NCBI RefSeq assembly: GCF_021018895.1
Contig: NC_079372.1
Coordinates: forward strand, 15,280,318 to 15,344,317
Source of the DNA: Seriola aureovittata
Lineage: Eukaryota; Chordata; Actinopteri; Carangiformes; Carangidae
Direction of reading: 5' to 3'
Length of the DNA: 64,000 nucleotides
This document shows positions 13,198 to 24,822 of the stretch, one piece after another. Made by a program: the position numbers and the translations under genes. Below the pieces are notes generated by a model that was not told the DNA's origin, did not search any database, and saw only the letters and a program-made list of their open reading frames with translations. The first letter of the stretch is position 1; each line of letters begins with the position of its first letter.

Positions 13198-14220
13198 ATA
13201 TGAGGAAGGCAGGATTCTAGTCAACACTCAGTGGCATGCACTTCAGCTAATGAGAGAGGCAAGGGGTCAGCTTCTAACTACACAGAGATAATGGCCATCT
13301 CCTGAAACCATGGCAACAGCAGCCGTCCTGTACTCCTCCCACCCCCGCTGCCTCACCCCTTTGCTGCGCCCTCATCTTACTTCACCGCACAGAAATGAAT
13401 TTTATAAAAAAAAAAAAAAAAAATCACAGGGAGGAAAATCAATGCAGGGCTTTTTGTCAGTTAATGACCGCCCAGGTTTTTGCATCTGTACCTGTGCAGC
13501 TGGGAGACATGCATAAAACATTTGCCATAGCCCACACCTGAAAGCACATTAAGTATCATTTTCTGCTGATATTGTGGATGGAAGAAGCTCCAAATTGCAG
13601 ACGGAGTAACACCTTGCCTAAGAATGGAGAGCTAATTTCAACTTGTGAAAGAGTAAGACAAAAGGGAGAGAGAGAGTTGTGGCCAGAAAAAGAGAGAGAG
13701 AGAGAAATGTGGCAAATGTAGTGGTGATGGAGTCAAACGTGTAAAACAAAGAGGCGAAAGAATTGATTGTAACGATAAAAAAAAAATTGTCACATTTAAT
13801 ATGTAGAAATACACTTCCCGAAGAGGTGAAAGAGAAAACCAGGTAATCATTTTTGGGGGGAAAAAAAAATCATGCTGCAGTGCCGCCCCCCACACACACA
13901 CACCCCACCTCTCCTTTCCCAGTGGGAGACTCACACTACTACATTAATTCTACACTTTCCTGCTCTCTAAAATCCCTAGGGAGCGCTGTGCATATGAGCG
14001 TTTGTATGTGTGCACGCCTGGTGTGTCTGCACGTGTGTGTGCGAACACTGGTGTGCTTGTGCCTCCTCATGTGAGTCTGCTGGATATGGCTTGAACTTCT
14101 GACAACATAATTACACACACAGGCTTTGGATGAAGATGTAGCTTCAAGTCAGTATGTGTGAGAGTATGTGGTTAAGAGGCATGATATGGGCCCTGACACA
14201 CACTGCCACACACACACTGC

Positions 14221-14223
<3 letters not shown>

Positions 14224-14276
<53 letters not shown>
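14224..14276 (+). repeat. (CA)n microsatellite
   Basis: Pure CA dinucleotide tract, with shorter CA runs just upstream from about 14196. Confidence 0.95.
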
Positions 14277-14278
<2 letters not shown>

Positions 14279-15121
14279 CAGCAGCCAGGGGAGAATGGAC
14301 GGGGCTTGTAGTGGCACATCAGCACCATGGACAGCGGCTGACCCATCAGAGTCCAATTAGAGCTGCTGTGACCAGACAGCCAGTTAGCCAGACACTTAGA
14401 CTGCTGGGTTGGATGAGGATAGAGAGCCTGTGGTCTAATGGGGTGGCGGGCACACACAGTTTTAATAAGAAGGAGGAGGCGGCTGAGTTTTAATGAGGGA
14501 TGTGGCGGATTGTGGGGGTGTTGTGTGGTACTTGATACACTGTCTGACCATTAAGATCTCTTATGAGTGAACTGCATATAATTTGCACTAGTTACGTCTC
14601 CAAAGTTATACAGTGATTGAGAGATATAATTTGGGGTGTGTAGTGCTTAGTGCTGTGGCTTCATGGTTAATGTTAATATGGTGTATTAAATTGCCCACTG
14701 GAGGCTGTGGTTCCACTGCTGTTGCCACCGCGTCTTCATGTGGTTTACTGGGAATGCATAGCTTTCTGGAGGCCATGATCACCTACAAGTTTTATAAAAC
14801 TTTTACAGCTACAAGTCCCAGAAGCCAGCTGTTATTGATGGTGGGTGTGTCATGAAATATACTACCAGGGCGAGCTATTTTGTAATTGATGTTTTTAAGC
14901 AATCCAATGAAACAGCAAAAAACTGTTTCACATTATGTTTTCAATATGCCATCTGTTCTGCAAACTAAGAAAGAGGAACAGTCTGGAAACAACTGCATAA
15001 CTTATCTAGACTTTAGAGCATGTCACATTAATAACACAAAACATGCAAATCTGCCTGACTAATTCGGAAGTCCTAAGCATCTGGTGTCAAAGGCTGTTAG
15101 TGACCGATCCAGATGTCTTAA

Positions 15122-15662
15122 AGGTCCCGTATTTTACACTTTTCTGGTGTTTTACTGTAAGTGTTGATATCCATAAGAAGATATATTTGTAGTTTTTAGT
15201 ACCAAAAACCATCTCAGTGTAGTTTTACATCTCCTATCTCTGGCTTCTCTCTAGAGTTCTAGCTGCAGGTGGGATCAGCCAATCAGAAGAGAGGCACTGA
15301 GCCTCTCCTCAGAATACAGTCAGCCAATCAGGAGAGAGGCTCAGAGCCTGATGGTTGACTGTATTCTGAGTGATTGAATAAAAATATAGCAGATTTCAGG
15401 TAAACACGAAGAGAAAACCAAATTGTGCCATGTTGGATGCTGGGTCTGGGTGGGCTGGGCTTGGGGTATGGCTGACTGTGTTGACTGTCTTGTTGTGACA
15501 TCACAAAGTTGTGGAAGTCCTGACGGCTCGTTTTAAGTCACAGTTTTTCAATACAGGCTATGTGCATTTTGTCCATGGATTGTGCACTTTGATATCTGCA
15601 CAGTATTGATATAGAACCTAGACCTGCTTAATGGACATCTCACTTTCTACGATATGGGACCA
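15122..15662 (+). mobile_element. TTAA-type MITE, copy B (about 541 bp, near full length)
   Basis: The left end AGGTCCCGTATTTTACAC follows TTAA (15118-15121). The right end is GATATGGGACC, and the right-hand TTAA has decayed. It shares long collinear blocks with copies A, C and D, including CCAAAAACCATCTC, TAGTTTTACATCTC, TATAGCAGATTTCAGGTAAA and GGTGGGCTGGGCTTGGGG. It also carries an extra internal inverted repeat (15310-15368) that the others lack. Confidence 0.75.
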
Positions 15663-16254
15663 TGTGTCCATACAATGTCCGGTAGCAGTTAGGGCTAATC
15701 AATCATGCTATTTTTATGCCCAGTCTGCCCAGTAAAATATTCCTGTCACATATCCTGTCGAGGAAAGTGGGCTGTTAACCTCATGTAAAGGAGACACGGC
15801 ATTTTCCTTCTCACAGCACCACTGCTTGATATTTTTTTATTCCTGTTACAACAGTGTTTAATATTCCATTTCTTAGACTGTGTTCACCGTTAGTGTTTTT
15901 GACACATTTTTAATCCCATCTTTTCCTCCCCTCCCTGCTGTTGTTGTATACGGTTTGGATTTCTGTCACAACACTTGCAATTTGTCTTTCTTACCCCCAA
16001 CTTAAATTGTCACATAGTGTTTTCATTTATTGTAACATCAGTATTCATTTCTGTTTCATTGTTTTCATACCTTTCCTCCGCTTTTCATTTTTAATGTTTT
16101 ATTTTCTATTCTAACTTTAGGCAGCACGTCTTTCTTATTCATTCATGGTGTTACTTCTGTTTTCCTTCCTATTATAACATTGGTAACATGTCTGCTTTGT
16201 TGTTTCTCAGTGATGTCAGTAACCTCTTTCTATCTGAATCTCCCCTGTGTTCAG

Positions 16255-16378
16255 CTGCTCTCAGAGGAACCGGTGTGAGCGCGCAGATGAGCCATATCGC
16301 TTCGCCGCATCTCTCAACCAGTGTGTAAAGGCCACAGTGTACCCAGACAGCATTGCAGTGTCAGAACCCAGCGTACCT
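16255..16378 (+). CDS. plxna2: plxna2 window exon 2: end of PSI1, linker to IPT1
   Basis: The first base completes an Ile codon. Then 41 codons run from CSQRNRCERADEPYRF to AVSEPSVP. The exon supplies the last three cysteines of PSI1 (CSQRNRC and NQC), giving the full set of eight across exons 1-2, and begins the linker into the first IPT (immunoglobulin-like, plexin, transcription factor) domain. The pattern CSxRxxCExAxEPxRFAAxxxQCV is shared by plexin-A ectodomains. The acceptor is GTTCAG and the donor GTAAGT at 16379; exit is phase 0. A CA repeat begins about 30 nt downstream of the donor. Confidence 0.96.
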
Positions 16379-16410
16379 GTAAGTTTACACGGACACACAC
16401 ATTAGTATCT

Positions 16411-16431
16411 ACACACACACACACACACACA
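16411..16431 (+). repeat. (CA)n tract just inside the intron 2 donor
   Basis: CA dinucleotide tract about 32 nt after the exon 2 donor. A smaller CA run lies at 16392-16400. Confidence 0.9.
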
Positions 16432-17639
16432 AAATGCCAAACACCTTCAATCTCAAACCACAAACTTGCACACATCACAATGAAAAATTAGCTCCCATCT
16501 ACATATTCCCTACCCACGTACAGAGGTAGAACATTTTAAATGATCCCACATAGCGCTTCGCCCAGTCTTGATTGTGGTTGATGCATAAACATTAGATGGG
16601 AAGGTTCATAAGAGCTCTATGTGGGTGTTTCAGCTTGCATATGCTCACTTGTTACAGAGCAGTCAATATGTGTGCCAAGACATGTTTGAGTGGGTGGGTG
16701 TGTAGGTGTTAAAGTTGTCCAAGTGCAGAAGAGTACAGTGCAGTATTTCCACATGGACTAAGCAAAAAAAAAAAAAAAAAAAGAAGTCAGATAGAGCATC
16801 AGTTAAAGGCTCTGCACCTCCAAGGTCTTGTGAATGCTGCACATGTGCAAGTGTGGACACACTTTAGCTTCTTACATACCCACACTGTTAAAGGATCAGT
16901 TTGTCCAAAACACAAAAGAAAAGATACATTTTTCAATCTGTCCAGATTGATTTTGCTTCGGTCTGTCTTAAACCCAAACACTCATCATTTGGTTTATCTT
17001 ATTTAACATTCATTTCAATTATATGGCTGAGTCATGCACACTTTTGATATCACAAGAGAAGGTGTGGGTCTAAAAATTCAGTGTTGTTCTCAGCTGAGGT
17101 ACGTTGTGTGCTCTGTATCTACAGCTGCTTTTGCGTCATCACACGTGTCCTTGGAATCTGTCTGGAGAGACAGAAACACACTTTCATAGAACATAATTCC
17201 AGGAGAGACTGCTCACAAAAATGTGAAGATTTCTGACAAAAGGTGTTGCTTTGGAGTTTGTAGCATTTTGACACACTATGGTCCAGCAAAAAAAGTGATA
17301 CTCAAAACACAAACATGAAGCCAACACAAAAGTGACAAAAACTGCAGTCCTTCGAATGACCACTTGATGCTGGCTCTGAAAGCGAGTGTGATGGAAATCT
17401 GAAAATGAAAAGTTGACAAAATGATCAAGTTGTCTTTATGTATTTTAATAAGAGCTTTTCAAAGGATCAGTGTACAGTCACACAAAGTGCAATTGCAGAC
17501 TGATATCGAACAAAGAATGTGCATGCACTTTATAGAGAAAGGAATGAGGGAGGTAGAGTCAGGGTGTGTGTGTATACAATTTTGGGTGCCATCAAAACTG
17601 TCAAGGAGAAGCAGCTGCATTGCATCTTTGTGTTTTAGG

Positions 17640-17922
17640 TCATACAAAGCTCAAACCAGGTTACACAAAGTGCAGAATATGATTTTTCTACTACGCGAGT
17701 CGATCCCCAGACACTCCAATGTTAAAATGCCCAGCTTCACTGCAGAAATAAACATGCTTACAGCCTGGTACAAAAAACACTTTTGGCCTCTATAGCTGAT
17801 TTCCTCCTTCATGACAACTGGAGGCGTGACCGCTTTGACTGTTGTGTGAGCATATGCTTGCCACCGAAGCCAAACCTGTGAAAACCTGTGGGTTACGTCC
17901 ATCTTTATATACTGTCTATGGT
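17640..17922. repeat. Dispersed teleost repeat fragment
   Basis: The segment ending ATCTTTATATACTGTCTATG resembles an interspersed repeat often seen in fish genomes, whose end reads ATACAGTCTATGG. Only one copy is in this window, so the left limit and family are uncertain. A 124-codon open frame overlapping it (17421-17795) has no recognisable protein features. Confidence 0.4.
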
Positions 17923-18508
17923 GCTGCTGTGGTCTGTGGTGACAGGATGATGACAGATATAACTAGGATTAATTAATAAATTAGCTGACAGTAGTAGGAT
18001 TTTCCATGTATTTTGGGTAAACTGAAAAAAAAAAAAAAATCTGATAAATGTGCCAGCAGTTCCTGGCAGTGACTCACCCTGCACCACATGATATCTCTTC
18101 CTCGAGCTCGCCCTCAGTAAACCAAACCCCATTGTCCGGTTTACAAACATGTTAGCAGTTATGTTTGCTTCCATGTCAGCCATACCCGCAACAGGGTCAC
18201 CTCCGCAAGCCGTCCACAAAAACACTCACAAATCCACACAGTTCACAAATTCCACAGGGCCCGGCAGCTATCTCCATGACAACACATGTCTCTTCGTGTG
18301 GGCATCGAGAGCGACAGAAACACAGAGAAAACATTCAGATTACATTTATTAAAACTCTGCTACCAATTAGACCGGCTGTTGCTGCAAAAGCTGCAAAAAA
18401 AAAAAAAAGAAAAGCATCATCATCATCATCATCATCAGGGAGGACAGGAGAACAAAAAGAGCAAAGTCTTAACACTCGGAGACAAGCCTACTTTCTGTAG
18501 CAGCCTAC

Positions 18509-18511
<3 letters not shown>

Positions 18512-18594
<83 letters not shown>

Positions 18595-18604
18595 GTGTGC
18601 GTGC
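18512..18604 (+). repeat. (GT)n microsatellite, about 90 bp
   Basis: Nearly uninterrupted GT dinucleotides with GC variants only at the 3' end. Confidence 0.97.
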
Positions 18605-19782
18605 ATGTGAGTGTGCAAATGTCAAGTGTTTATCTGTATATGTGTGCCTTAAAAACGATGAGAGCTAATTAATGTGAGAGGTTACTCAGGGAATTCTACA
18701 TTGAACAAAAGACATTGATTGCTGTGATTGCTGTAATCAAGGATCTCTCTGACAAACCTCAGAGTGAAGCAACACAAACACGGTGACAGTAAAACAGGGG
18801 AAGACGAGAGGTCCTCAGCCGCAAAAAAAAAAAAAAAATCATCCATCCTCTCAATGGGTACCAGAGTAAGCCAACTAACGAGGGAGGCAGTGTAGTCAGC
18901 TACTGAGACAGTCAGCATCTCTTGAAAGGCCTACAGTTAAGCTGCTCAGCTGCCTTGCCTGTCCCAGTAGCCCTGCGGTGTTTAGTGAGAGGCAGATAAA
19001 ACAAAGAGAAACTTCAAACGGTATGGCCCAAAAATAACAGCTAATGGAACAAGGCTGTGAAATGCCATGGTGATAATTATCCAGGCTGCCTCAGTTGGCT
19101 GGAGAGCCAGATCACACACCCTGTGCGCAGAATACATTTATTTATAGGCAGAGCAGCTGAATGCTTCAGCCCCAGTGTCACCAGCTCTCCAGAGAGCGAC
19201 TTCAAACGCCTCTATGTGTGTGGTATATTGCATATGTACTGCACATCGTGTGTGAGTGCAGGTTTTTTTTCTTTGCTTTTTTTTTTTTGTGTTTTTTTTT
19301 TTGTTTTTTTTAAACAAATAGAATTTTCCAAGCAGCCATTCCTTCCAATTTCCTTTTGTGCAGCTTCGTACTGTATTTTGACCACTGACTAAATCATAGT
19401 GTCTGTCTCTTCCACTGGAAGGATATCTTCTACTCTCAAATAAAAGATTCAGATCTCAACACAGTTTTATTATGGGGCTGATAACATTTTTAAGACACAG
19501 CAACATTTCTTGGCAAAGTGGATGAACGGCTTTGCCAGCAGCAGTATGTTCTTTTTTCCATTCTATTTGGAGCTTATTGTACTGCTGCATGTTCCCCAGT
19601 CTATCATGTCTCATCTTACCAAAGATGCAAATGCTAATGTTCGTGCAATAAGAATTTTGGCTGTTCCCTGGTCTGTGTAGGAAAATTTGACATTATGATC
19701 AACCCTGCTACCCATTTTGATCCATGTTCAAACTGCTGTGTTAAAACAAGCTATTGTTTTGTTCTTCCCACCCCATGTGCAG

Positions 19783-19936
19783 CTGCTGGTGAAGGTGAGC
19801 GATGTTCCAGACCTTTCTGCGGGCATCACCTGCTCCTTTGGCAACCTGACGGAGGTGGACGGGCAGGTCAATGGCAACCAGATACTCTGTGTGTCTCCTG
19901 CTGCCAAGGATGTCCCCCTCATCCCTACTGACCAAG
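19783..19936 (+). CDS. plxna2: plxna2 window exon 3: IPT1 domain
   Basis: The exon encodes 51 codons plus 1 nt, from [20 protein letters not shown] to [10 protein letters not shown]. It is the core of the first IPT domain. The segment [17 protein letters not shown], with its N-glycosylation sequon NLT, closely follows the plexin-A2 pattern as recalled (GNLTEVEGQVSGSQVIC). Plexin-A1 and A4 differ here, which makes this one of the better paralogue markers. The acceptor is GTGCAG and the donor GTATAT at 19937. Entry is phase 0 and exit leaves one base. Confidence 0.96.
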
Positions 19937-21956
19937 GTATATACAACGACAAACAGGCTGATGTTAGATGGTAGGATACCCATTTACTACCCCCCCCACC
20001 CCCGCACCCCTCCGAGCTAACTGCTCATGCACGCTCTAAAACATCTTTATTGATTCAACGCTCCTAACTTAAGCAGTCACCGTCTACTTAACAAACTCCC
20101 ACTGATCCAGGGTCAGTTCCGTGGCTCCGAAGTGTGCTACACACAAGGCCAGGCCCCATTAGAGCTGATGGAGGATCAGATTGAGGTCTCCTGGCCTGTG
20201 GCTGAGCTGCAGCTCTCCACATTACTGCCCTTGTACTGGGCTAACAGGCGATGGTCGAACATGCAGGTTTAAAATCAGCTGGGGGACGATTTAGCTGGAG
20301 GGGCAACAGGGAAGTTGATGTGGTGGATTAGTGTGTTTGCATAGCCAAGGCACAAGGAGGTGGTCTGTTGTTTGATAAAGTCCTAGCTGATAAATACTCA
20401 AGAAAAAAACATAATAATTATCATTAATGGTGGTAATTAATTTTATACAAGCATAGGTCAGGTTATTTTTTAATCTCCGCTCATAAAGTCTAGAGTACAA
20501 CGTATTGTTGGTTGGGTAGAACACATATAAACACTGCCTGAAGCAACTTCTAGGTCCAGGTATAGAACTATGCTAATCACCTCAAATATAGTGTTTATAG
20601 AAATGTCATGACCTTTCAAACATTCCTCCAGCACATTTCCACATATACCACACTGACTCTGGCATTAATTTATTTGCACACATATACATCATTATGAGCA
20701 CAAACACCTGTTGTTTGACAATAAATACCTGTTGTTTGCAAACCAAGATGGCCGCAGGGCGACAAAACCAAACACCCTGAATAATATATTATGTGCAGTG
20801 TGTGGAAATCACTGTGTGTTTTGGGGGGTTTGGTAATCCTCCTCCCTGTGAGTAAATGACAGCCCTGTTTGCCCAGAGCTCCCATGGGGAGAAGTGCATC
20901 AGGCACTAATATGAATGTTCTCCCCCAGGTAAATGTCAGCCAATCCCCCCTGTAAGCCCTTTCCTCCATCCATCTAGCTACCCATCCATCCTACCGTTCT
21001 TCTCTCCATCCACCCCCCCACCCCACCCACCCCACCCCACCCCACAAGCTGTTTATACTTCCATTTATACTCCACATTCATTCCCCCCGAGGCCACTTCC
21101 TCCTGACATCCCACGCTACACTCCTCCATCTTCTGTCCCCCTAGCAAACCTTTCTATCTCCTGCACATCGACATTGATCGTGCAGCGGTGGTGACCAGAG
21201 GAGAGGAGAGGTGAGGTGATCTGAGGAGAAGAGGGGAGAGGAGGAAATAAGATTAAAGGTGAAGAAGAAGGGGAAATTAAGGAGAGAGGAGGAATTAAAA
21301 CAAGAGCAAAGGAGCGGAAGAAGGAGGAAAAAGGTCAAAGGATAAATCTGTGAGGACACTGGGCTGACGATGAGCTCCAAATCCAAGAAAATAGCTGCCA
21401 CTCTTCTCCACTAAGGAAAAACAAAAATCCTAGAGGAGGTTTTGTGTGGACTAGAACTCTGTACCGCTTTGTTTGCCAGATCCTGTGAGACAAATGTGCA
21501 GTGGTAGAAGTCAGCTATGAGCCTGCTACACAGACTTGTGTGAAACAGAGCCTGATTCCCAACAGGTGCTGCAGAGAGAACGGGGCACGGAGGGTCATTC
21601 AAGCCTCCTACACACTGAATGTCATCTGAAATTCAGGCTGCTCTACACTTACACATACACGTATACAAACACACACACGCACACGCGCGCGTACACACAC
21701 ACACACATATTTATGGAGTCTGTATTCTCGTGGGGAGAGATAAGAGGCTGCTTTCACAGAGAACAGAAGCACAGCCAGATCTCTGTTCAGCAAAATGCAG
21801 GAAAACTAAATTTGATCAGATTAAATGATTCTGTGTGTGACTGAAAATTGCTAATTTTATTTGCACATATTTTCACAAGTAATGCTCCTTTGAGTTTGGC
21901 TTGCGTGTATCGATTGCTGTGCGAGTGTATAATAAAAACGTCTCTTTCTCTTTCAG
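19937..21956 (+). other. plxna2: Intron 3 (2.0 kb)
   Basis: The donor is GTATAT, a weaker match to consensus, and the acceptor is CTTTCAG. It contains CCCAC-rich DNA (about 20998-21046), a purine-rich block (about 21190-21340) and a mixed CA/CG tract (about 21665-21707). No exon or RNA gene is seen. Confidence 0.85.
20998..21046 (+). repeat. (CCCAC)n-like C-rich simple repeat
   Basis: Runs of CCCAC and CCCACC units, pyrimidine-rich on the plus strand. Confidence 0.8.
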
Positions 21957-22053
21957 ATTGGTCAGGCGTTGAGCTGAGACTCAATTCTAAGGAGACTGGT
22001 CAGATGCTTATCAGCACAGAGGTCAAGTTTTACAACTGCAGCGTCCACCAACT
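21957..22053 (+). CDS. plxna2: plxna2 window exon 4: end of IPT1
   Basis: Two bases complete an Asp codon. Then 31 codons run from [15 protein letters not shown] to FYNCSVHQ, ending in two bases of a Leu codon. [24 protein letters not shown] is a hallmark of the plexin-A IPT1 end, with the NCS sequon and the first cysteine of PSI2. Both flanking junctions are in frame. The acceptor is CTTTCAG and the donor GTGAGT at 22054. The frame read through the donor would give an immediate TGA, which confirms the splice. Confidence 0.96.
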
Positions 22054-22476
22054 GTGAGTATCTCCTTCTGACTCCATTCATTCTCTTTTCCTTAAAAAGA
22101 CAAAAAAAAAACAATGCCCCCGTATCTGCTGCCCAAAAAAACCCGCTGGATCAATGCTCTGGGAATTTGTTACAATTTGTCCTTAACCTTGGCCAGCCCC
22201 AGTCCCCCTAAAAATATCCCCTGTAAAGACTAATGTAAGCTGATCACCGGCTGCTCCCTGAGCACCGCAACAGGAAGTTTCTGTGCCGCCGCGCTAATGA
22301 AGCCTTCTTCTCAAACATCCTGCAGTGCAAAACACGCCGCTTTCTGCCCAACAGGTCTTCAGTGGGGATTTCATGCTCGTTTTCATGCCATGTTTGTCCC
22401 TGATTGAGTGATGTTGAATTGAATCCCTTGGATTGGAGATCTGCGGTGCCTTTGCTATCACTCGCTTCATTCCAGT

Positions 22477-22655
22477 GGGGGGGGGGGGGGGGAGTGAGGA
22501 TATCACAGCAGGAGCTGCAGGAGCTGTTGCTTGTCATATTATCCTTTCACTATCCCTTCGATGTTAAAACAAAACGTTATAGCCATGTGTCTCCTCTGCC
22601 AGATAAAAAAAACAGGCAGTGTTCTTCTGCATCTCTGCACCCCCCCCCCCCCCCC
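22477..22655. repeat. G16 and C16 homopolymers, potential hairpin arms
   Basis: A run of 16 G at 22477-22492 and a run of 16 C at 22640-22655 are separated by 147 nt. In RNA or single-stranded DNA they could pair perfectly. Confidence 0.85.
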
Positions 22656-22847
22656 TCCCTCGCTCACACATAGACAAACATGTCAGCAGATACATACACA
22701 CTAGTACACACTGCCCTATAGCTTCATATTGCTGTCTGCTGTCTGAGAACCCTGTCTGAGTAGCACAGAAAGCAATTACCGGCTCTCACATCAGCTCAGT
22801 TAATCGGCGATGACAAACATAGTTGCTTATGCAGCCACACACACGCT

Positions 22848-22850
<3 letters not shown>

Positions 22851-22882
<32 letters not shown>
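22851..22882 (+). repeat. (CA)n microsatellite
   Basis: CA dinucleotide tract followed by CTCACACGC. Confidence 0.93.
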
Positions 22883-22888
<6 letters not shown>

Positions 22889-23635
22889 GCACACAAAGAA
22901 GGATACGTACACTTGAAAAGGGCATACGCTCTCCCTCACACTCTCTGATGCCAACTCTTGCTCTCTCCCTCTCCTCCCTCCTTCCTCCACACATACTGTA
23001 CGCACTATTTGCCTGAAGGTGAATCAGCCCTATTGTTCTGAATTAGTGTGCTTGCCAGAGATCCCTCCCTTTGCTTTTGCACCGATGAATATTTCACAAT
23101 AAGCAAGTATGCATAACACAGCCTTAATTCGGAGAGAGAAAGAGCGAGGGAGAGCCAAGTGAGACTAAAATACGTTCTCTGAACAACTGTTCATGAATAC
23201 ATACTGTAGTAAACGCCGTCACAATCAATTAAGAGTGCATGTTGTCTCCGCTACAGCAATATACAGAGAGCTTTATGTCTTTTAGCCTCAGGCTATCACT
23301 TTTTCATTTGCTCATCTCTCCATCCATTCATCCATGTGACCTGTACACAGTGTTAGACAGTGCATTTACTCAAGTGCTGTACACTTCTGAGGGTAGTGCA
23401 CTAAGCTGCTCCTCTACATTTCAGGGAAGATACTGCACTTGCTTTGCAGGTAACGTTTAAAAACCTATAATAAATATATAACATGTTGTTGATATAGTGA
23501 ATTAAACTGCAAGAAAGTGTATGAAACAGTTAGAAATAGCTCTACATGGTCAATCTATTACTTTACAATATTCATTCATTAGCTATACTGATTATCCTTT
23601 TAAGGTCTTGGGGCCCGGCTGACATGGGGCGAGTC

Positions 23636-23848
23636 TTTTTTGCTTTTTTTTTTTTATTTTTATTTTTATTTTTTTTTTTTTTTTGGGGGGGGGGGGGGGG
23701 GGTACAGTGGGAGACTGGAAAGTGAGTGGAGAGAACATATGACATGCAGCAAAGGGCCTGAGCTGGATCTGAACCCGGGCTTCTACTGCAAGGACTCACC
23801 CTTAAGGGAAAGCATGTGCGCTCTACCAGGTGAGCTACCAGGGCGCCA
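23636..23848 (-). mobile_element. tRNA-derived SINE, minus strand
   Basis: Read on the minus strand, the head is GGCGCCCTGGTAGCTCACCT. An A-box-like TAGCTCACCTGGTAGAG is at 23821-23837 and a B-box-like GGGTTCAGATCC at 23765-23776, as in RNA polymerase III promoters of tRNA-derived SINEs. The body follows and ends in a C-run and a long A-rich tail, seen as G and T runs on the plus strand from 23642 to 23702. Similar units are common in teleost genomes. It lacks a complete tRNA fold, so it is a retroposon and not a tRNA gene. Confidence 0.72.
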
Positions 23849-23872
23849 GTATAATCTAATCACAGGACTGAC

Positions 23873-24004
23873 CTATAGAGTCGCCAGTTAACTTAACCTG
23901 CATGTCTCTGGACTGTGGGAGGAGAAGGCCGAAGCCAGCCGGCAGTATTGAACTCAGAACCTTCTTTTTTATGAGGCAACAGTGCTAACCACTGCACCAC
24001 TCTA
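23873..24004 (-). repeat. Dispersed SINE-like repeat, minus strand (fragment)
   Basis: The reverse complement begins GAGTGGTGCAGTGGTTAGCA and continues into CTCCTCCCACAGTCCAGAGA and ACTGGCGACTCTATAG. The same order of blocks appears on the plus strand at 51084-51342, with a GGTGCAGTGG head, CACAGTCCATGCAGG and ATTGGCGACTCTGAATTG. These are two copies of one family in opposite orientation. Confidence 0.7.
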
Positions 24005-24022
24005 CATTAGTATTAATCCAAT

Positions 24023-24278
24023 AATAAATGGACTGCACTTATATAGTCTTATCGACTCCTCAAAGCACTTTATATTACAAGCCACATTCACACGGCACTT
24101 TCTTCAACACATATAGCACTTTTTCTACTATACACACACACACACACACACCAATGATACAGCTGGGGCAACTCGGAGTTCAGTATCTTGCCCAAGGACA
24201 CTTGCAGGACATGTGCAGTTGAGGAGCTGGGAATCGAACCACTGACCTTCCAATTAGTGGACGACCGGTTCTACCTTT
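24023..24278 (+). repeat. Dispersed teleost repeat with internal CA tract, copy 1
   Basis: It begins AATAAATGGACTGCACTTAT and contains CTTATCGACTCCTCAAAGCA, a CA tract (24132-24151), TTCAGTATCTTGCCCAAGGA and ATTAGTGGACGACCGGTTCT. The same blocks in the same order recur at 46901-47124. I do not recall a reliable family name. It makes a compact cluster with the two repeats immediately upstream. Confidence 0.75.
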
Positions 24279-24793
24279 ACACAGTGCTATCGATACTCTA
24301 ACGTTAGTGAAGGATTAGAACAGTATGTACCACAATGGTGACACGTACACCGAAAACACACACGCTTACATATTGTGCATGCAAAAACACACACACACCT
24401 AACAGCTGGTAATTACAGTGACACTCCAACAATGCAGGGCTAATGGTAATTGCAGGATCAAGCTGCGCCAATGTCTTATTTGTCCTCATTACTCAACGTT
24501 CCTCCACTCCGTCTCTCTCCCTCGCTCTCTTTCTCCATCTGATTCTGGTTACAAGGGCTAATATGCAGCCTCACGTTCGCACATGACACGCCATGTTAAT
24601 ATATGGCGGTGGAAAATATATGCAGGGAGAACTTGGCCCAGCAGCTATTAGGTACCGTGCCAACCACAAGGGCACAACAACAGCAGGTGCCCACTTGGGA
24701 TCTGAACTCATTTCCGCTGTGGCACTTCCCCCACTTTGGCAAACTCGCTGCCCCTTCTTGACTCCGTTGCCTTTTCTTGACTCTCACCCTGCC

Positions 24794-24822
24794 TGTGTGT
24801 GTGTGTGTGTGTGTTTGTGTGT
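24794..24822 (+). repeat. (TG)n tract in the exon 5 acceptor region
   Basis: The TG dinucleotide tract ends 10 nt before the splice acceptor AG at 24831-24832. It occupies the place where a pyrimidine tract is normally found. Confidence 0.95.

Larger units (their letters stand above)
5740..16254 (+). other. plxna2: Intron 1 (10.5 kb)
   Basis: This intron splits PSI1. The donor is GTGAGT and the acceptor ends GTTCAG. It contains a 299-bp hAT-like element (6183-6481), C-runs near 8578-8594 and 8879-8890, a GA-rich tract (about 9176-9262) followed by a (CT)n tract (about 9419-9511), a GT repeat (12162-12187), a G-rich patch (13127-13197), a CA repeat (14224-14276) and a TTAA-type inverted-repeat element (15122-15662). 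I see no coding exon. The open frames here are short or lie in simple repeats. Confidence 0.85.
16379..19782 (+). other. plxna2: Intron 2 (3.4 kb)
   Basis: The donor is GTAAGT and the acceptor ends ATGTGCAG. It holds a CA repeat (16411-16431), an interspersed-repeat fragment ending near 17922, poly-A/T runs, a (CAT)n run near 18415-18437 and a GT microsatellite of about 90 bp (18512-18604). No exon is recognised. Confidence 0.85.

Noticed and set aside
23765..23848. Possible tRNA gene on the minus strand
   Set aside because: A- and B-box-like motifs are present, but the sequence does not complete a tRNA cloverleaf and continues into a SINE body with an A-rich tail.
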